From Brevinema_A sp051649605 (lineage in GTDB: Bacteria; Spirochaetota; Brevinematia; Brevinematales; Brevinemataceae), in the NCBI GenBank assembly GCA_051649605.1, contig JBOFHK010000022.1:1-64000 (forward strand): a stretch of DNA of 64,000 bases, in the 5' to 3' direction. A model generated the notes under the pieces. That model made no database searches, was not told the DNA's origin, and saw nothing but the letters and a program-made list of their open reading frames with translations. Of this stretch, positions 44,285 to 53,694 are shown piece by piece. The first letter of the stretch is position 1. Each line of letters starts with the position of its first letter. The position numbers and the translations under genes are program-made.

Positions 44285-44288
44285 TATT

Positions 44289-44642
44289 ATGGAAAATACG
44301 CAATCAAAACAACGCATCATCCAAGAATATGTTCCCGGTAAACAGGTTACCTTAGCTCATATTATTGCACGCCCCGATGCGTCAATGCTCCAAAAAGTCG
44401 GATTAGCAGATCATACTAATAAAGCTGTAGGTATTATGACTATTACCCCAAGTGAAGCAGTCATGATTGCTGCTGATATTGTATTAAAAGTTGCCAATGT
44501 CCAAATTGGTTTTTTAGACCGTTTTAATGGTTCGCTTATTATTGTTGGATTAGTTTCAGATGTAGAAACATCCGTCATTGAGGCGAACCTTTTTTTACAG
44601 AATAGTATGGGTTTTAGCATCGCTCCCATCACGAAGTCCTAA
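44289..44642 (+). CDS. eutS: Ethanolamine microcompartment shell protein EutS
   Basis: The 117-residue protein is a single BMC domain of the EutS type: RIIQEYVPGKQVTLAHIIAR at the N-terminus and AVGIMTITPSEAVMIAADIV in the middle. EutS forms bent hexamers in the shell. It is the first gene of the operon, as in many eut clusters. Length is normal. The previous 350 bases carry the promoter and a direct repeat. Confidence 0.93.
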   Translation: MENTQSKQRIIQEYVPGKQVTLAHIIARPDASMLQKVGLADHTNKAVGIMTITPSEAVMIAADIVLKVANVQIGFLDRFNGSLIIVGLVSDVETSVIEANLFLQNSMGFSIAPITKS

Positions 44643-44643
44643 C

Positions 44644-45096
44644 ATGAAAACAATTGTATTAATAGGGCCCCAACAAGTCGGTAAATCAACCCTCGCAAAT
44701 CTTTTAGAAGGGTTAGATAATTCCACCAATAAAACCGTCGTTCCTGAATATAAAGGTAATATCTTAGATACTCCAGGGGAATATATCGAACATCGTCATT
44801 TTTATGGGCGATTTCAAGTTTTAGTTTCAGAATATCCTATTGTTGGTATCGTGATCCCCTGCCTATTTAATAATATCTATATACCTCCAAATTTTATTAG
44901 TATGTTTCCTAATAAAAAACATATTGGGATTATTACTAAAACAGATTTAGGCACAGAAAAAGATATTAAAAAATGTGAAGAAGTTCTTAAGGACGTAGGT
45001 ATCACAGAAATCTATAAAATTTCTATGTATGATCAAAAAAGTATTGATCATCTTACAAAACAAATCAATAGATATATTGAAAGGTTAGAACAGTGA
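44644..45096 (+). CDS. eutP: EutP, ethanolamine utilisation P-loop protein / acetate kinase-like
   Basis: The ATG at 44644, one base after the eutS stop, gives 150 residues beginning MKTIVLIGPQQVGKSTLANL. The longer frame from 44578 would overlap eutS and is not needed. G1 is GPQQVGKST, and ITKTDLGTE supplies the (N/T)KxD element. EutP proteins are small GTPase-like; the Salmonella protein has acetate kinase activity. Ends in GTGA overlapping the eutA start. Confidence 0.88.
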   Translation: MKTIVLIGPQQVGKSTLANLLEGLDNSTNKTVVPEYKGNILDTPGEYIEHRHFYGRFQVLVSEYPIVGIVIPCLFNNIYIPPNFISMFPNKKHIGIITKTDLGTEKDIKKCEEVLKDVGITEIYKISMYDQKSIDHLTKQINRYIERLEQ

Positions 45097-46508
45097 GAAC
45101 GTCTATTCTTAGTGTTGGTATTGATATTGGGACAACCACCTCACAAATTATTTTTAGTCGCTTAACACTCGAAAACAAAGCTGCTATCTCTCGCGTTCCA
45201 TCAATTAATATTACCGATAAAGAGATTATTTATCGTAGTAAAATTTATTTTACTCCTCTCATTGACCACAACACAATCGATAAAGAAGCATTATCCCAAA
45301 TTATTCAACAAGAATATAAAAATGCAGGTGTTTTACCTCAGGATGTTAATGTCGGTGCTGTAATCGTTACAGGTGAGTCTTCTCGCAAACAAAACGCTCA
45401 AGAAGTCGTCTATGCTTTAGGAGAATCAGCGGGTGATTTTGTTGTAGCATCGGCTGGCGCAGATTTAGAAGGTATTATTGCAGGAAGGGGTGCAGGAGCC
45501 GCACAATTATCTAGCGAAAAAAAATGTATTGTTGCTAATATCGATATTGGCGGAGGCACATCCAATATTGCACTTTTTGATGATGGTATTCCCATTGATA
45601 CTGCATGCTTAGATATTGGTGGACGACAAATCAAATTTGATACAGGAACTCTTCAGATTAATTATATTGCTCCCAAAACCAAGCAACTATGCCAACTTTT
45701 AGGATTATCTCTAAAAGAAGGAGAAATTGCCTCTCCCAGTGAGGTCGCCCTTTTATGCAGACGTTATGTAGAATTAATTGCCGAAACATTAGGATTAAAA
45801 CCTCCAACAAAAGAATTAGAGTTAATGGTTACGGATCACTTACTTAAAGAATCTCATACTATTTCTTATATTATGATTTCGGGAGGAGTTGCAGATGCTG
45901 TTTATAATGATATGAAGCTCGAAGACCCTTTTATTTATCATGATATTGGAATTATCTTGGGTACGGTTTTAAGAGAATATTTTCCAAGACCTCTTACCCA
46001 AGCACGTGAAACAATTCGAGCAACTGTTATAGGAGCAGGCGTTTTCACCGCCTCTGTTAGTGGCTCAACCATTCATCTAAATAAAGAAGAACTCCCACAA
46101 AAAAATTTACCAGTGGTGAAATTCTCTCATTTAGAAGAAGAATATTCCCAAGAAAAATTAATAGAAATCATCAAACAAAAAATACAGTGGAATAATGATT
46201 CTATAAAAAATGGAATCGTATTAGGATTTGAATTTCGACAATATTTTGATTATAAAAAACTTCAAAATTTTGCTGACTGCATTATTCAATCAACGCTCTT
46301 CCTCCAACAAATAAAAAAAATAATTATTATCGTTATCGAAAATGATTTTGCAAAATCATTAGGGCAAATCCTTAGTAGTAAAACTAATTATCCTTTTATC
46401 GTTTTGGATAGTATTAAACTCCAAGATGGAGATTTTATGGATATTGGTTTACCATTATATGGGGGAAGTGTCGTACCTGTTGTTGTAAAAAGTTTGATAT
46501 TCATCTAA
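45093..46508 (+). CDS. eutA: EutA, ethanolamine ammonia-lyase reactivating factor
   Basis: This 471-residue protein of the actin/Hsp70-like ATPase fold has SVGIDIGTTTSQIIFSR at the N-terminus (phosphate 1) and NIDIGGGTSNIALFDDG near 149 (phosphate 2). EutA swaps damaged cobalamin out of ethanolamine ammonia-lyase. The GTG start overlaps the eutP stop by four bases, so translation is coupled. Length fits the family. Confidence 0.92.
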   Translation: MRTSILSVGIDIGTTTSQIIFSRLTLENKAAISRVPSINITDKEIIYRSKIYFTPLIDHNTIDKEALSQIIQQEYKNAGVLPQDVNVGAVIVTGESSRKQNAQEVVYALGESAGDFVVASAGADLEGIIAGRGAGAAQLSSEKKCIVANIDIGGGTSNIALFDDGIPIDTACLDIGGRQIKFDTGTLQINYIAPKTKQLCQLLGLSLKEGEIASPSEVALLCRRYVELIAETLGLKPPTKELELMVTDHLLKESHTISYIMISGGVADAVYNDMKLEDPFIYHDIGIILGTVLREYFPRPLTQARETIRATVIGAGVFTASVSGSTIHLNKEELPQKNLPVVKFSHLEEEYSQEKLIEIIKQKIQWNNDSIKNGIVLGFEFRQYFDYKKLQNFADCIIQSTLFLQQIKKIIIIVIENDFAKSLGQILSSKTNYPFIVLDSIKLQDGDFMDIGLPLYGGSVVPVVVKSLIFI

Positions 46509-46531
46509 AGTTAAAAATAAGGAGAGGAACA

Positions 46532-47896
46532 ATGAATTTAAAAACCTCTTTATATGGTCGAGTTTATTCATTTAAATCACTAAAAGAAGTACTTGCCAAA
46601 GCTAACGAACTCCGTTCAGGGGATGAGCTTGCAGGATTAGCAGCCTCTTCATCAGAAGAGATGGTTGCTGCAAAAATTGTTTTATCTAATGTATTATTAT
46701 CAGATCTGAGAAACAACCCTGCTGTACCTTATGAATTAGACGAGGTAACTCGTATTATTCAAGATGATCTTAATGAACGTATTTATACAGAGATCAAAAA
46801 CATGACCGTATCTGAATTACGAGAATGGATTTTACATGAAAATACAACTTGCGCTGATATCTGTCGGGTATCACGAGGCTTAAGCTCCGAGATGGTTGCT
46901 GCTGTTACCAAATTAATGTCTAATTTAGATCTTATTGTTGCTGCAAGAAAAATTCGGATCACTGCAACCTGTAATACTACTATCGGTTTAGAAAACACTC
47001 TATCCGTACGCCTTCAACCCAATCATCCTACTGATGATATTGATGGTATTATGGCTTCTGTTTACGACGGATTATCTTTTGGAGCTGGAGATGCCTTAAT
47101 TGGGTTAAATCCTGTCGATGATACAGTAGATAGTGTTATTCGAGTTTTAAATGCTTTCGAAGAGGTAAAGCAAAAATGGAGTATCCCTACCCAAATTTGT
47201 GTTCTCGCACATGTTACTACACAAATGGAAGCAATTCAAAAAGGGGCTCCCTCCGATCTTTGTTTTCAAAGTATTGCGGGTTCTGAAAAAGGGAATACTG
47301 CTTTTGGATTTAATGCTGCAACACTCTCAGAAGCAAATGATCTTTTATTACACCAAGGGACAAGTCGTGGCCCTAATGTTATGTATTTTGAAACAGGACA
47401 AGGCTCAGAATTATCATCTGACGCTCATTATGATACTGATCAACTCACCATGGAAGCCCGCTGTTATGGATTTGCACGTCATTTTTCCCCTTTTATAGTC
47501 AATACGGTAGTAGGATTTATTGGGCCTGAGTATCTTTATAATAGTAAACAAGTGATTCGTGCTGGTCTTGAAGATCATTTCATGGGCAAATTAACAGGGA
47601 TTTCTATGGGAGTTGATGTCTGTTATACTAATCATATGAAAGCTGATCAAAATGATATGGAAAATTTAGCAACCCTTCTCAGTGCTGCAGGGTGTAATTA
47701 TTTTATGGGAATCCCTCATGGTGATGATGTTATGCTCAATTATCAAACAACAGGGTTCCATGAAACAGCAACACTCCGTGATTTATTCGGCTTTACCCCT
47801 ATTAAAGAGTTTGCTGAGTGGATGGAAAAAATACAAATAACAGAAAATGGAAAAATCACCTACCGTTTTGGTGATCCTTCTATATTTTTAGGTTAA
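46532..47896 (+). CDS. eutB: Ethanolamine ammonia-lyase large subunit EutB
   Basis: The 454-residue TIM-barrel protein is highly characteristic: LRSGDELAGLAASSSEEMVA near residue 26, RVSRGLSSEMVAAVTKLMSN near 111, NHPTDDIDGIMASVYDGLSF near 165 and QGSELSSDAHY near 290. It binds adenosylcobalamin with EutC and converts ethanolamine to acetaldehyde plus ammonia. An AGGAGAGG ribosome site precedes the ATG. Full length. Confidence 0.97.
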   Translation: MNLKTSLYGRVYSFKSLKEVLAKANELRSGDELAGLAASSSEEMVAAKIVLSNVLLSDLRNNPAVPYELDEVTRIIQDDLNERIYTEIKNMTVSELREWILHENTTCADICRVSRGLSSEMVAAVTKLMSNLDLIVAARKIRITATCNTTIGLENTLSVRLQPNHPTDDIDGIMASVYDGLSFGAGDALIGLNPVDDTVDSVIRVLNAFEEVKQKWSIPTQICVLAHVTTQMEAIQKGAPSDLCFQSIAGSEKGNTAFGFNAATLSEANDLLLHQGTSRGPNVMYFETGQGSELSSDAHYDTDQLTMEARCYGFARHFSPFIVNTVVGFIGPEYLYNSKQVIRAGLEDHFMGKLTGISMGVDVCYTNHMKADQNDMENLATLLSAAGCNYFMGIPHGDDVMLNYQTTGFHETATLRDLFGFTPIKEFAEWMEKIQITENGKITYRFGDPSIFLG

Positions 47897-47906
47897 GGAG
47901 ATTATT

Positions 47907-48824
47907 ATGATAAACGATCAAGAATTAAGAACTATTATTGAAACCGTAATTTCCGAAACACAACAATCAATATCTCCTCTTTTTTCTGTTGATAAAGCTG
48001 TCGAATATAGGATTAGTAGCTCTTCTAAACCAATAATTGCTCACGCACCAGTGTCTTCTAATAATGATACCAGCGATCTAGGATTAATTGAGCTCAAAGA
48101 ACAAATATTAGTAGATAATCCAGAACATCCTGAAGAGCTCAAGCGACTCAGAAGACATACTCCAGCAAGGATTGCTATTGGTCGAGCAGGAACACGCTAT
48201 AAAACAGAGACAATTCTTCGATTTCGTGCCGATCATGCCAATGCTCAAGATGCCGTTTTTACAGATGTTTCTCAAGAATTTTTAGAAAAAATGCAACTAA
48301 AAAATTTCCAAACACAGTGTACAGAGAAAAATCAATTTATTACTCGCCCTGATCTCGGACGGATCTTTGATAAAAATATCCTGAGTGATATTACAAATCT
48401 CGTTGAAAAAGATGCCCAAGTACTAATTTATGTGGCTGACGGGCTTAGCTCTACCGCTATTGAAGAAAATGTAAGCGATGTTTTACCTATTCTTACAGAT
48501 GGGTTAAAATCCAAAGGGATCAAAGTAGCTACCCCATTTTTTGTCAAATATGGACGAGTTGCATCAATGGATACCATTGGTGATGCAACAAATGTTGATT
48601 TAGTATGCGTTCTTATTGGAGAAAGACCTGGTTTGGTAACCGCAGGAAGCATGAGTGCTTATTTTGCTTATAAGCCTACAGTAGGGATGCCTGAGTCTCG
48701 TAGAACTGTAATCTCCAATATCCATAAAGGTGGAACGCCACCCATTGAAGCAGGAGCTCATTTGGTCGACATTATTAAAAAAGCTCTTGACAATAAAGCT
48801 AGTGGTTTAGATTTAAAATTATAA
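47907..48824 (+). CDS. eutC: Ethanolamine ammonia-lyase small subunit EutC
   Basis: The 305-residue protein has the EutC landmarks TPARIAIGRAGTRYKTETIL near residue 88, FRADHANAQDAVF near 109, VYVADGLSSTAIEENV (as IYVADGLSS) near 172 and LIGERPGLVTAGSMSAYFAY near 235. It forms the cobalamin-binding interface with EutB. The variable N-terminus (about 80 residues) likely targets the enzyme to the microcompartment. Ten bases after eutB. Confidence 0.96.
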   Translation: MINDQELRTIIETVISETQQSISPLFSVDKAVEYRISSSSKPIIAHAPVSSNNDTSDLGLIELKEQILVDNPEHPEELKRLRRHTPARIAIGRAGTRYKTETILRFRADHANAQDAVFTDVSQEFLEKMQLKNFQTQCTEKNQFITRPDLGRIFDKNILSDITNLVEKDAQVLIYVADGLSSTAIEENVSDVLPILTDGLKSKGIKVATPFFVKYGRVASMDTIGDATNVDLVCVLIGERPGLVTAGSMSAYFAYKPTVGMPESRRTVISNIHKGGTPPIEAGAHLVDIIKKALDNKASGLDLKL

Positions 48825-48834
48825 AGGAGTACAT

Positions 48835-49488
48835 ATGCGTGGTGATAAAATAGCAGTTAAGGTATTAGCAGCACGATTAATTCCCAATCTTAATGAAGAA
48901 TTTAGAAAACAATTTGATATCCCTAATCATCATAGAAGTTTGGCATTATTTACAACAGATTGTGACGATGTTGGTTACGTAGCACTCGATGAAGCAACAA
49001 AAATGGCTGATGTCTCTGTGGTATTAGGAAAATCCTTCTATGCTGGAGCAGGCAATGCCAGCACCAAATTAGCAGGGGAATTTATTGGAATCTTATCTGG
49101 TCCAAGTCCTGCAGAAGTAAAAAGTGGTCTTTCTTCAGCAATTGATTTTGCGACAACCCAAGCTAGTTTTATTAGTGCAAATAATGATGATAGCGTAGTA
49201 TATTTTGCCCATTGCATTTCTCGGACAGGATCTTACTTATCCAAAATAAACAATATTCCAGAAGGAGAAGCGATTGCCTATCTCGTAGCACCCCCTCTTG
49301 AAGCATTGTATGCCATTGATATGGCACTAAAAGCTGCCGATGTTCGTTTGATTAGCTTTGTTGAACCTCCTTCGGAAACAAACTTCGCAGCTGCTATACT
49401 TACAGGATCTCAATCAGCCTGTAAAGCTGCATGTCAAGGATTTGCTGAGGCAGTATATGCTGTTGCAGATAATCCATTAAATTATTAG
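48835..49488 (+). CDS. eutL: Microcompartment shell protein EutL (tandem BMC)
   Basis: The 217-residue protein contains two BMC domains in tandem. VLGKSFYAGAGNASTKLAGE near residue 61, ISRTGSYLSKINNIPEGEAI near 124 and YLVAPPLEALYAIDMALKAA match EutL closely. EutL trimers have a gated central pore thought to pass large cofactors. It follows eutC by 10 bases. Confidence 0.95.
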   Translation: MRGDKIAVKVLAARLIPNLNEEFRKQFDIPNHHRSLALFTTDCDDVGYVALDEATKMADVSVVLGKSFYAGAGNASTKLAGEFIGILSGPSPAEVKSGLSSAIDFATTQASFISANNDDSVVYFAHCISRTGSYLSKINNIPEGEAIAYLVAPPLEALYAIDMALKAADVRLISFVEPPSETNFAAAILTGSQSACKAACQGFAEAVYAVADNPLNY

Positions 49489-49498
49489 GAGTAAACTT

Positions 49499-49903
49499 AT
49501 GGAAGCATTAGGATTTATCGAAACCTATGGAATGGTCAGTGCTATTGAAGCGGCTGATTCTATGGTAAAAGCTGCGAATATAACTCTAATAGGAAAACAA
49601 CTAGTCAAAGGGGGGATTGTTACTATTACTATTTCTGGCGATGTCGGAGCAGTAAAAGCTGCCGTAGATGCTGGAGTAATAGCCGCATCAAAAATCGGAA
49701 AGGTACTTTCTTCTCATGTAATTCCTAGAATGGACTCACAAGCTCATGAGATTCTCTTTCATGATATTTCTTTAAATACACTAAATAACAAAGAACCAAA
49801 AAGAGAAATCATTAAAAAAGAAAATCTAATAAATGAGAAAAAATCCTCTCTTGTTGCTAGTTCTGAAAATGAAGTTAATACAGATAATTCAAAGAAAAAA
49901 TAG
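49499..49903 (+). CDS. BMC shell protein with a charged C-terminal tail
   Basis: Residues 1-85 form a single BMC domain: LGFIETYGMVSAIEAADSMV and GDVGAVKAAVDAGVIAASKI, close to EutM/PduA. The last 45 residues are a lysine/serine-rich tail (KKENLINEKKSSLVASSENE). EutK in enterobacteria also has a BMC domain plus extension, but that one folds as a helix-turn-helix-like domain, which is not obvious here. Likely a minor shell subunit whose tail faces the lumen or binds cargo. Confidence 0.85.
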   Translation: MEALGFIETYGMVSAIEAADSMVKAANITLIGKQLVKGGIVTITISGDVGAVKAAVDAGVIAASKIGKVLSSHVIPRMDSQAHEILFHDISLNTLNNKEPKREIIKKENLINEKKSSLVASSENEVNTDNSKKK

Positions 49904-49915
49904 ATGGAGGCGACA

Positions 49916-51391
49916 ATGTCATTACAAGATAGAGATCTTCTGTCCATCCAAAATGTTCGAGATTTAATACGTAAAGCACAAAAAGCTCAAGCGACCTATA
50001 GCCTCTTGAACCAAGAAAAAATAGACGAAATTGTTGGACATATGGCACAAAGCCTAACAAAACATGCAAACACTCTCGCTTCTATGGCTGTCGACGAAAC
50101 CGGGTTCGGTAAACAAGAAGATAAAGTAATCAAAAATCTCTTAGCTAGTGTTGGAGTATACGAATATATTAAAAACCAACGCGTCGTCGGTATTCTTCAT
50201 GATTGTCCAACTACCAAAGTCATTTCTGTTGGTGTTCCCGTAGGAGTTGTTTCAGGATTAGTACCATCAACAAATCCTACATCTACTACGATTTACAAAG
50301 CGATGATTGCCTTAAAATCAGGTAATGCAATCATTTTTAGCCCCCACCCTTCCGCATTAAAATGTATTACTCATACCGTAGAATTAATCAAAAAAGCTAT
50401 CCAAGAAAAAGGACAATGCCCTGATTTGGTATCCGTTTTAGAAATCCCCACAATTGATGCAACATCAGAATTAATGAAATTATCTAACCTCATTTTAGCC
50501 ACTGGGGGGCCTGCAATGGTAAAATCTGCCTATAGTTCTGGTACACCTGCTTTGGGTGTGGGTCCTGGTAATGTTCCTGCTTTTATCGAAAGAACAGCAG
50601 ATATTGAACATGCTGTTCGTTGTATTATCAGTAGTAAAACATTTGATAATGGAACTGTCTGTGCTTCCGAACAAATGGTTATTACAGAAAGTTGTATTGT
50701 CGATCAAGTTGAAGCAGAATTCAAAAAACAGGGAGGATATTTTTTAAGCCCTGAAGAACAAGAAAAAATAGAACAAATTATCTTTACTCCAACAAAATCG
50801 TTAAATTCAAAAATTGTTGGAAAATCTGCAGAAACATTAGCAGAAATGGCAGGTGTTACTGTTCCAAAAAGTACAAAAGTAATTCTAGGACGTACGCAAG
50901 GGGTTGGAAAAGAACACCCTTTCTCTGCAGAAAAACTTTGCCCTTTATTAGGATTTTATGTAGAACAAAATTGGGAAAATGCTTGTGAACGTTGTATCGA
51001 AATCCTAAAATTTGAAGGTATTGGACATTCTTTAGCTATTCACACTAAAAACGAAATCATCGTTAAAGAGTTTGCTTTACGAAAACCTGTTTCACGTTTA
51101 TTAATTAATACTCCTTCCTCACAGGGGGGAGTTGGTGCAACTACAGGATTACCACCAGCCTTTACTTTAGGTTGCGGTTCTGTCGGTGGAAGTTCCATTT
51201 CAGATAATGTCGAACCAAAGCACCTTACTAATATCCGTCGAGCCGCTTATGGAATTATCGAACCACAAGATTTGCATTTTAATGTTCCTCAAGAAAATCA
51301 AGTAGCATATGAATCAAAATCTAATCATAGTACAAATATTGATATAGAAAAAATAACAAAAATGGTTATCGAACAACTAAATAAACGATAA
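49916..51391 (+). CDS. eutE: CoA-acylating acetaldehyde dehydrogenase EutE
   Basis: The start at 49916 is chosen because GGAGG (49907-49911) is well placed before this ATG; an ATG at 49904 gives four more residues but lacks a ribosome site. The product is about 491 residues. The catalytic cysteine is in FDNGTVCASEQM near residue 242. The N-terminal helix (DLLSIQNVRDLIRKAQKAQ) and a C-terminal helix (DIEKITKMVIEQLNKR) are likely encapsulation elements. It makes acetyl-CoA from acetaldehyde and NAD+ in the microcompartment. Confidence 0.94.
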   Translation: MSLQDRDLLSIQNVRDLIRKAQKAQATYSLLNQEKIDEIVGHMAQSLTKHANTLASMAVDETGFGKQEDKVIKNLLASVGVYEYIKNQRVVGILHDCPTTKVISVGVPVGVVSGLVPSTNPTSTTIYKAMIALKSGNAIIFSPHPSALKCITHTVELIKKAIQEKGQCPDLVSVLEIPTIDATSELMKLSNLILATGGPAMVKSAYSSGTPALGVGPGNVPAFIERTADIEHAVRCIISSKTFDNGTVCASEQMVITESCIVDQVEAEFKKQGGYFLSPEEQEKIEQIIFTPTKSLNSKIVGKSAETLAEMAGVTVPKSTKVILGRTQGVGKEHPFSAEKLCPLLGFYVEQNWENACERCIEILKFEGIGHSLAIHTKNEIIVKEFALRKPVSRLLINTPSSQGGVGATTGLPPAFTLGCGSVGGSSISDNVEPKHLTNIRRAAYGIIEPQDLHFNVPQENQVAYESKSNHSTNIDIEKITKMVIEQLNKR

Positions 51392-51403
51392 CAGGAGGCA
51401 AAT

Positions 51404-51685
51404 ATGGCTGAACATTCAGCATTAGGCTTGATCGAAACAAAAGGTTTCATTGGAGCAATTGAAGCAGCAGACGCTATGGTAAAAGCTGCAAACGTAACTC
51501 TCGTTGGTAAAGAATTTGTTGGTGGCGGTTTGGTTACGGTAATGGTGCGTGGTGATGTTGGAGCAGTAAAAGCTGCAACAGACGCTGGTGCAGCCGCCGC
51601 AGAACGTGTTGGGGAATTAGTTTCCGTGCATGTTATTCCACGCCCTCACAGTGATGTTGAGAAAATTTTACCAGTAGGAAAATAA
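51404..51685 (+). CDS. eutM: Major hexameric shell protein EutM
   Basis: The 93-residue protein is a canonical BMC hexamer: LGLIETKGFIGAIEAADAMV, then EFVGGGLVTVMVRGDVGAV and HVIPRPHSDVE. The GGG stretch before VTVMV fits pore and facet positions in EutM/PduA. A strong AGGAGG ribosome site suggests high expression. It follows eutE by 12 bases. Confidence 0.97.
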   Translation: MAEHSALGLIETKGFIGAIEAADAMVKAANVTLVGKEFVGGGLVTVMVRGDVGAVKAATDAGAAAAERVGELVSVHVIPRPHSDVEKILPVGK

Positions 51686-51707
51686 AAAATCTTAGTAGGG
51701 GAATAAG

Positions 51708-52451
51708 ATGGCGTTAATTACTGAAGCTATATTAAGAAGAGTATTTCTTCTTAATGGTATTCCAAATGAATATAAAATTTCTCCACAAGACACCCTTACT
51801 CCCTCTGCTTTTGATTTTTTAAAGGACAGAAAGGTAAAGGTTTTGTTTCAAAATTCTGATTTAGAATTTTCAAAACCACTCAACAAAGAAGAATGGGAAA
51901 CAGATACCCAATTTAAAAATTTCTATACAGGTGAAATCATGGATTCTAAATTGGAATCCATGACACACTTGTTTGAAAATATTCTTGTTTATAAAGATGA
52001 TCCTCGTATTATTTTAAGAGGAAAACTTGATACTTTACAATCACACATTATTGAAGCTCAAATTTTATTTCAAGAAAAAAAAAGATCGGATCTTGTAGAA
52101 TCATTAACCGATATTCTTAATTTTACACGAGAAATTTTACGATGTGAAGTACTAAATATAGAATTTCCTGATAGAGAAATCTTAGGGATGACAAGCCAAG
52201 AGATTAGAGAAAAATCTCATAATCCTCAAAAGTATTTTCATTTAAAGCAAATGGTTCTTGTTCATTATAGACAAGGTGCTATCGTTGCAAAATGTAATAC
52301 CTTACGTGCCTATTCTCGCGAATGTGAACTCTCAGCAGTACAAGCGTATAGAAGTGGTGATCATATCAATCAAAACTCATTGATACAAGCATTAAATAGA
52401 CTAAGTTCTTCTTTTCATATTTTAATGTATCAAGAATTATCCCAAAAGTAG
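51708..52451 (+). CDS. eutT: Corrinoid adenosyltransferase EutT
   Basis: The 247-residue protein shares the EutT/PduO-like helical bundle. MTHLFENILVYKDDPRIILR near residue 85 and the adjacent GKLDTLQSHIIEAQ match the conserved D-P-R-I-x-x-R-G-x-L-D region. It makes adenosylcobalamin for EutBC. I do not see the HxxCxxC motif of enterobacterial EutT. The N-terminal part resembles the 102-residue protein encoded at 54241, both reminiscent of EutQ/EutT N-terminal domains (KISPQDTLTPSAFDFLKDRK). Confidence 0.85.
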   Translation: MALITEAILRRVFLLNGIPNEYKISPQDTLTPSAFDFLKDRKVKVLFQNSDLEFSKPLNKEEWETDTQFKNFYTGEIMDSKLESMTHLFENILVYKDDPRIILRGKLDTLQSHIIEAQILFQEKKRSDLVESLTDILNFTREILRCEVLNIEFPDREILGMTSQEIREKSHNPQKYFHLKQMVLVHYRQGAIVAKCNTLRAYSRECELSAVQAYRSGDHINQNSLIQALNRLSSSFHILMYQELSQK

Positions 52452-52457
52452 GATCGT

Positions 52458-53084
52458 ATGGATAAAAATTTATTAGTTGAAAAAATTTGTGAACGAATGT
52501 TAGACTGTGGTCTCGTAATGATCGAAATTTCAGCACGACATATCCATCTCACTCAAGATGATGTTTATCAACTATTCGGTATCGGTCATCAATTAACATT
52601 CATTCGGGAACTTTCTCAAAAAGGTCAATTTCTTTGTAAAGAACGAGTAGATATTACAGGACCACGAGGCACATTACGTAACGTCGCCATTTTAGGCCCT
52701 TGTCGTAATAGTACCCAAGTAGAGCTTGCCATTGCAGAAGCTCGAAAAATTGGTATTGATGCCCCTATCCGACTTTCTGGAGACACAAAGGATACTCCTG
52801 GTACTACCATTAGTTTTGAAAATAAGCATATTAAATCCTCCGAAGGAGTAATTATTGCCAAAAGGCATATCCACATAACTCCTCAAGAAGCAAAGCGTCT
52901 CAATCTCAGTCAAGGAGAGTCTGTATCTGTTCAAGTTTTAGGAGTAAATCGTACCTTAACTTTTGATGATACTATTATTCGGATTAACGAAACAGCAAGC
53001 CTAGCCATGCATATTGATATTGAGGAAGCTAATGCTGCTGGTATTTCTAAATTAGGCTATGGATTAATTCAAAAGGCTAAATAA
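52458..53084 (+). CDS. pduL: PduL-type phosphotransacylase (EutD role)
   Basis: The 208-residue protein has two similar halves with zinc-binding histidine motifs, EISARHIHLTQDDVYQLF near residue 23 and IIAKRHIHITPQEAKRLNLS near 133, plus LRNVAILGPCRNSTQVELA near 77. PduL-type enzymes turn acyl-CoA into acyl-phosphate and recycle CoA inside microcompartments, so it fills the EutD role. Six bases after eutT. Confidence 0.93.
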   Translation: MDKNLLVEKICERMLDCGLVMIEISARHIHLTQDDVYQLFGIGHQLTFIRELSQKGQFLCKERVDITGPRGTLRNVAILGPCRNSTQVELAIAEARKIGIDAPIRLSGDTKDTPGTTISFENKHIKSSEGVIIAKRHIHITPQEAKRLNLSQGESVSVQVLGVNRTLTFDDTIIRINETASLAMHIDIEEANAAGISKLGYGLIQKAK

Positions 53085-53086
53085 TC

Positions 53087-53577
53087 ATGATAGATTTTTC
53101 CAAAGTAAACAAATTAGTAAAAGTAGTAGAAAAAAATCCTTCACTAACCACAAAAAATAACGAAAGGTACAAAAATCAAAGTGGAAATCGATTTAGGTAT
53201 GATGTATAGCGTTATTATTGTTTGTGATGAAAACGAGACTCCTTCATATTGTAAACTTCGGCAAACGATAGTTTAGTTGTTGATTATACCAAAGCTCGCT
53301 ATATTATTGAAGAATTAAAAAAGAAGCTAAAGACAGCTTAGGGGTTGTATTTACCAAAATATATATTACTGTTCCTCTTCAAATTTCTAAAGCTAATATA
53401 AAAACAAATCGTTATATTGTTGAGAGTGTAGGACTTAAAGTAAGCTCTATCGAAGATGATCCTACCACAGTTAATAAAATATTATAAATACAAAATGGAG
53501 CATTTGTTGGTATTGGAGATGGGACAATAGGCACTGAGATTATTCAAAAAATGGCAACCATCATCCAAAACATCTAG
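53087..53577 (+). pseudogene. eutJ: Decayed eutJ gene
   Basis: Pieces in shifting frames match EutJ, a chaperone-like ATPase: KVEIDLGMMYSVIIVCDENE (phosphate-1-like, after an early frameshift), YIVESVGLKVSSIEDDPTTV (a VLESAGLEVxxxxDEPTAV-like stretch) and AFVGIGDGTIGTEIIQK (phosphate-2-like VxIGGGTTGxxI). At least three frameshifts or stops interrupt it, and the usual C-terminal third (EutJ is about 280 residues) is not evident. It sits exactly where eutJ is expected, between the phosphotransacylase and eutN. Confidence 0.75.
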
Positions 53578-53694
53578 AGCGATATATTAAAAATACCATA
53601 AAGATAAAAACTAATAAACTATATAATTCTTTTCTTGTTACCACATTAGGAATGGGAATTAAGTTACCTAATAGATATGGTTTAGGAGAAAAAA

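Noticed and set aside
43976..44288. Cobalamin riboswitch or EutV-type antiterminator hairpins ahead of eut
   Set aside because: I searched the leader for a B12-box-like stretch and for paired ANTAR-type hairpins and found neither. The only structures are a promoter and a direct repeat.
44578..44643. Longer start for eutP overlapping eutS
   Set aside because: The Walker A region begins properly from ATG 44644; the upstream residues are eutS in another frame.
45410..45634. Reverse-strand ORF inside eutA
   Set aside because: Shadow of a strongly conserved coding frame; low-complexity product and no start signals.
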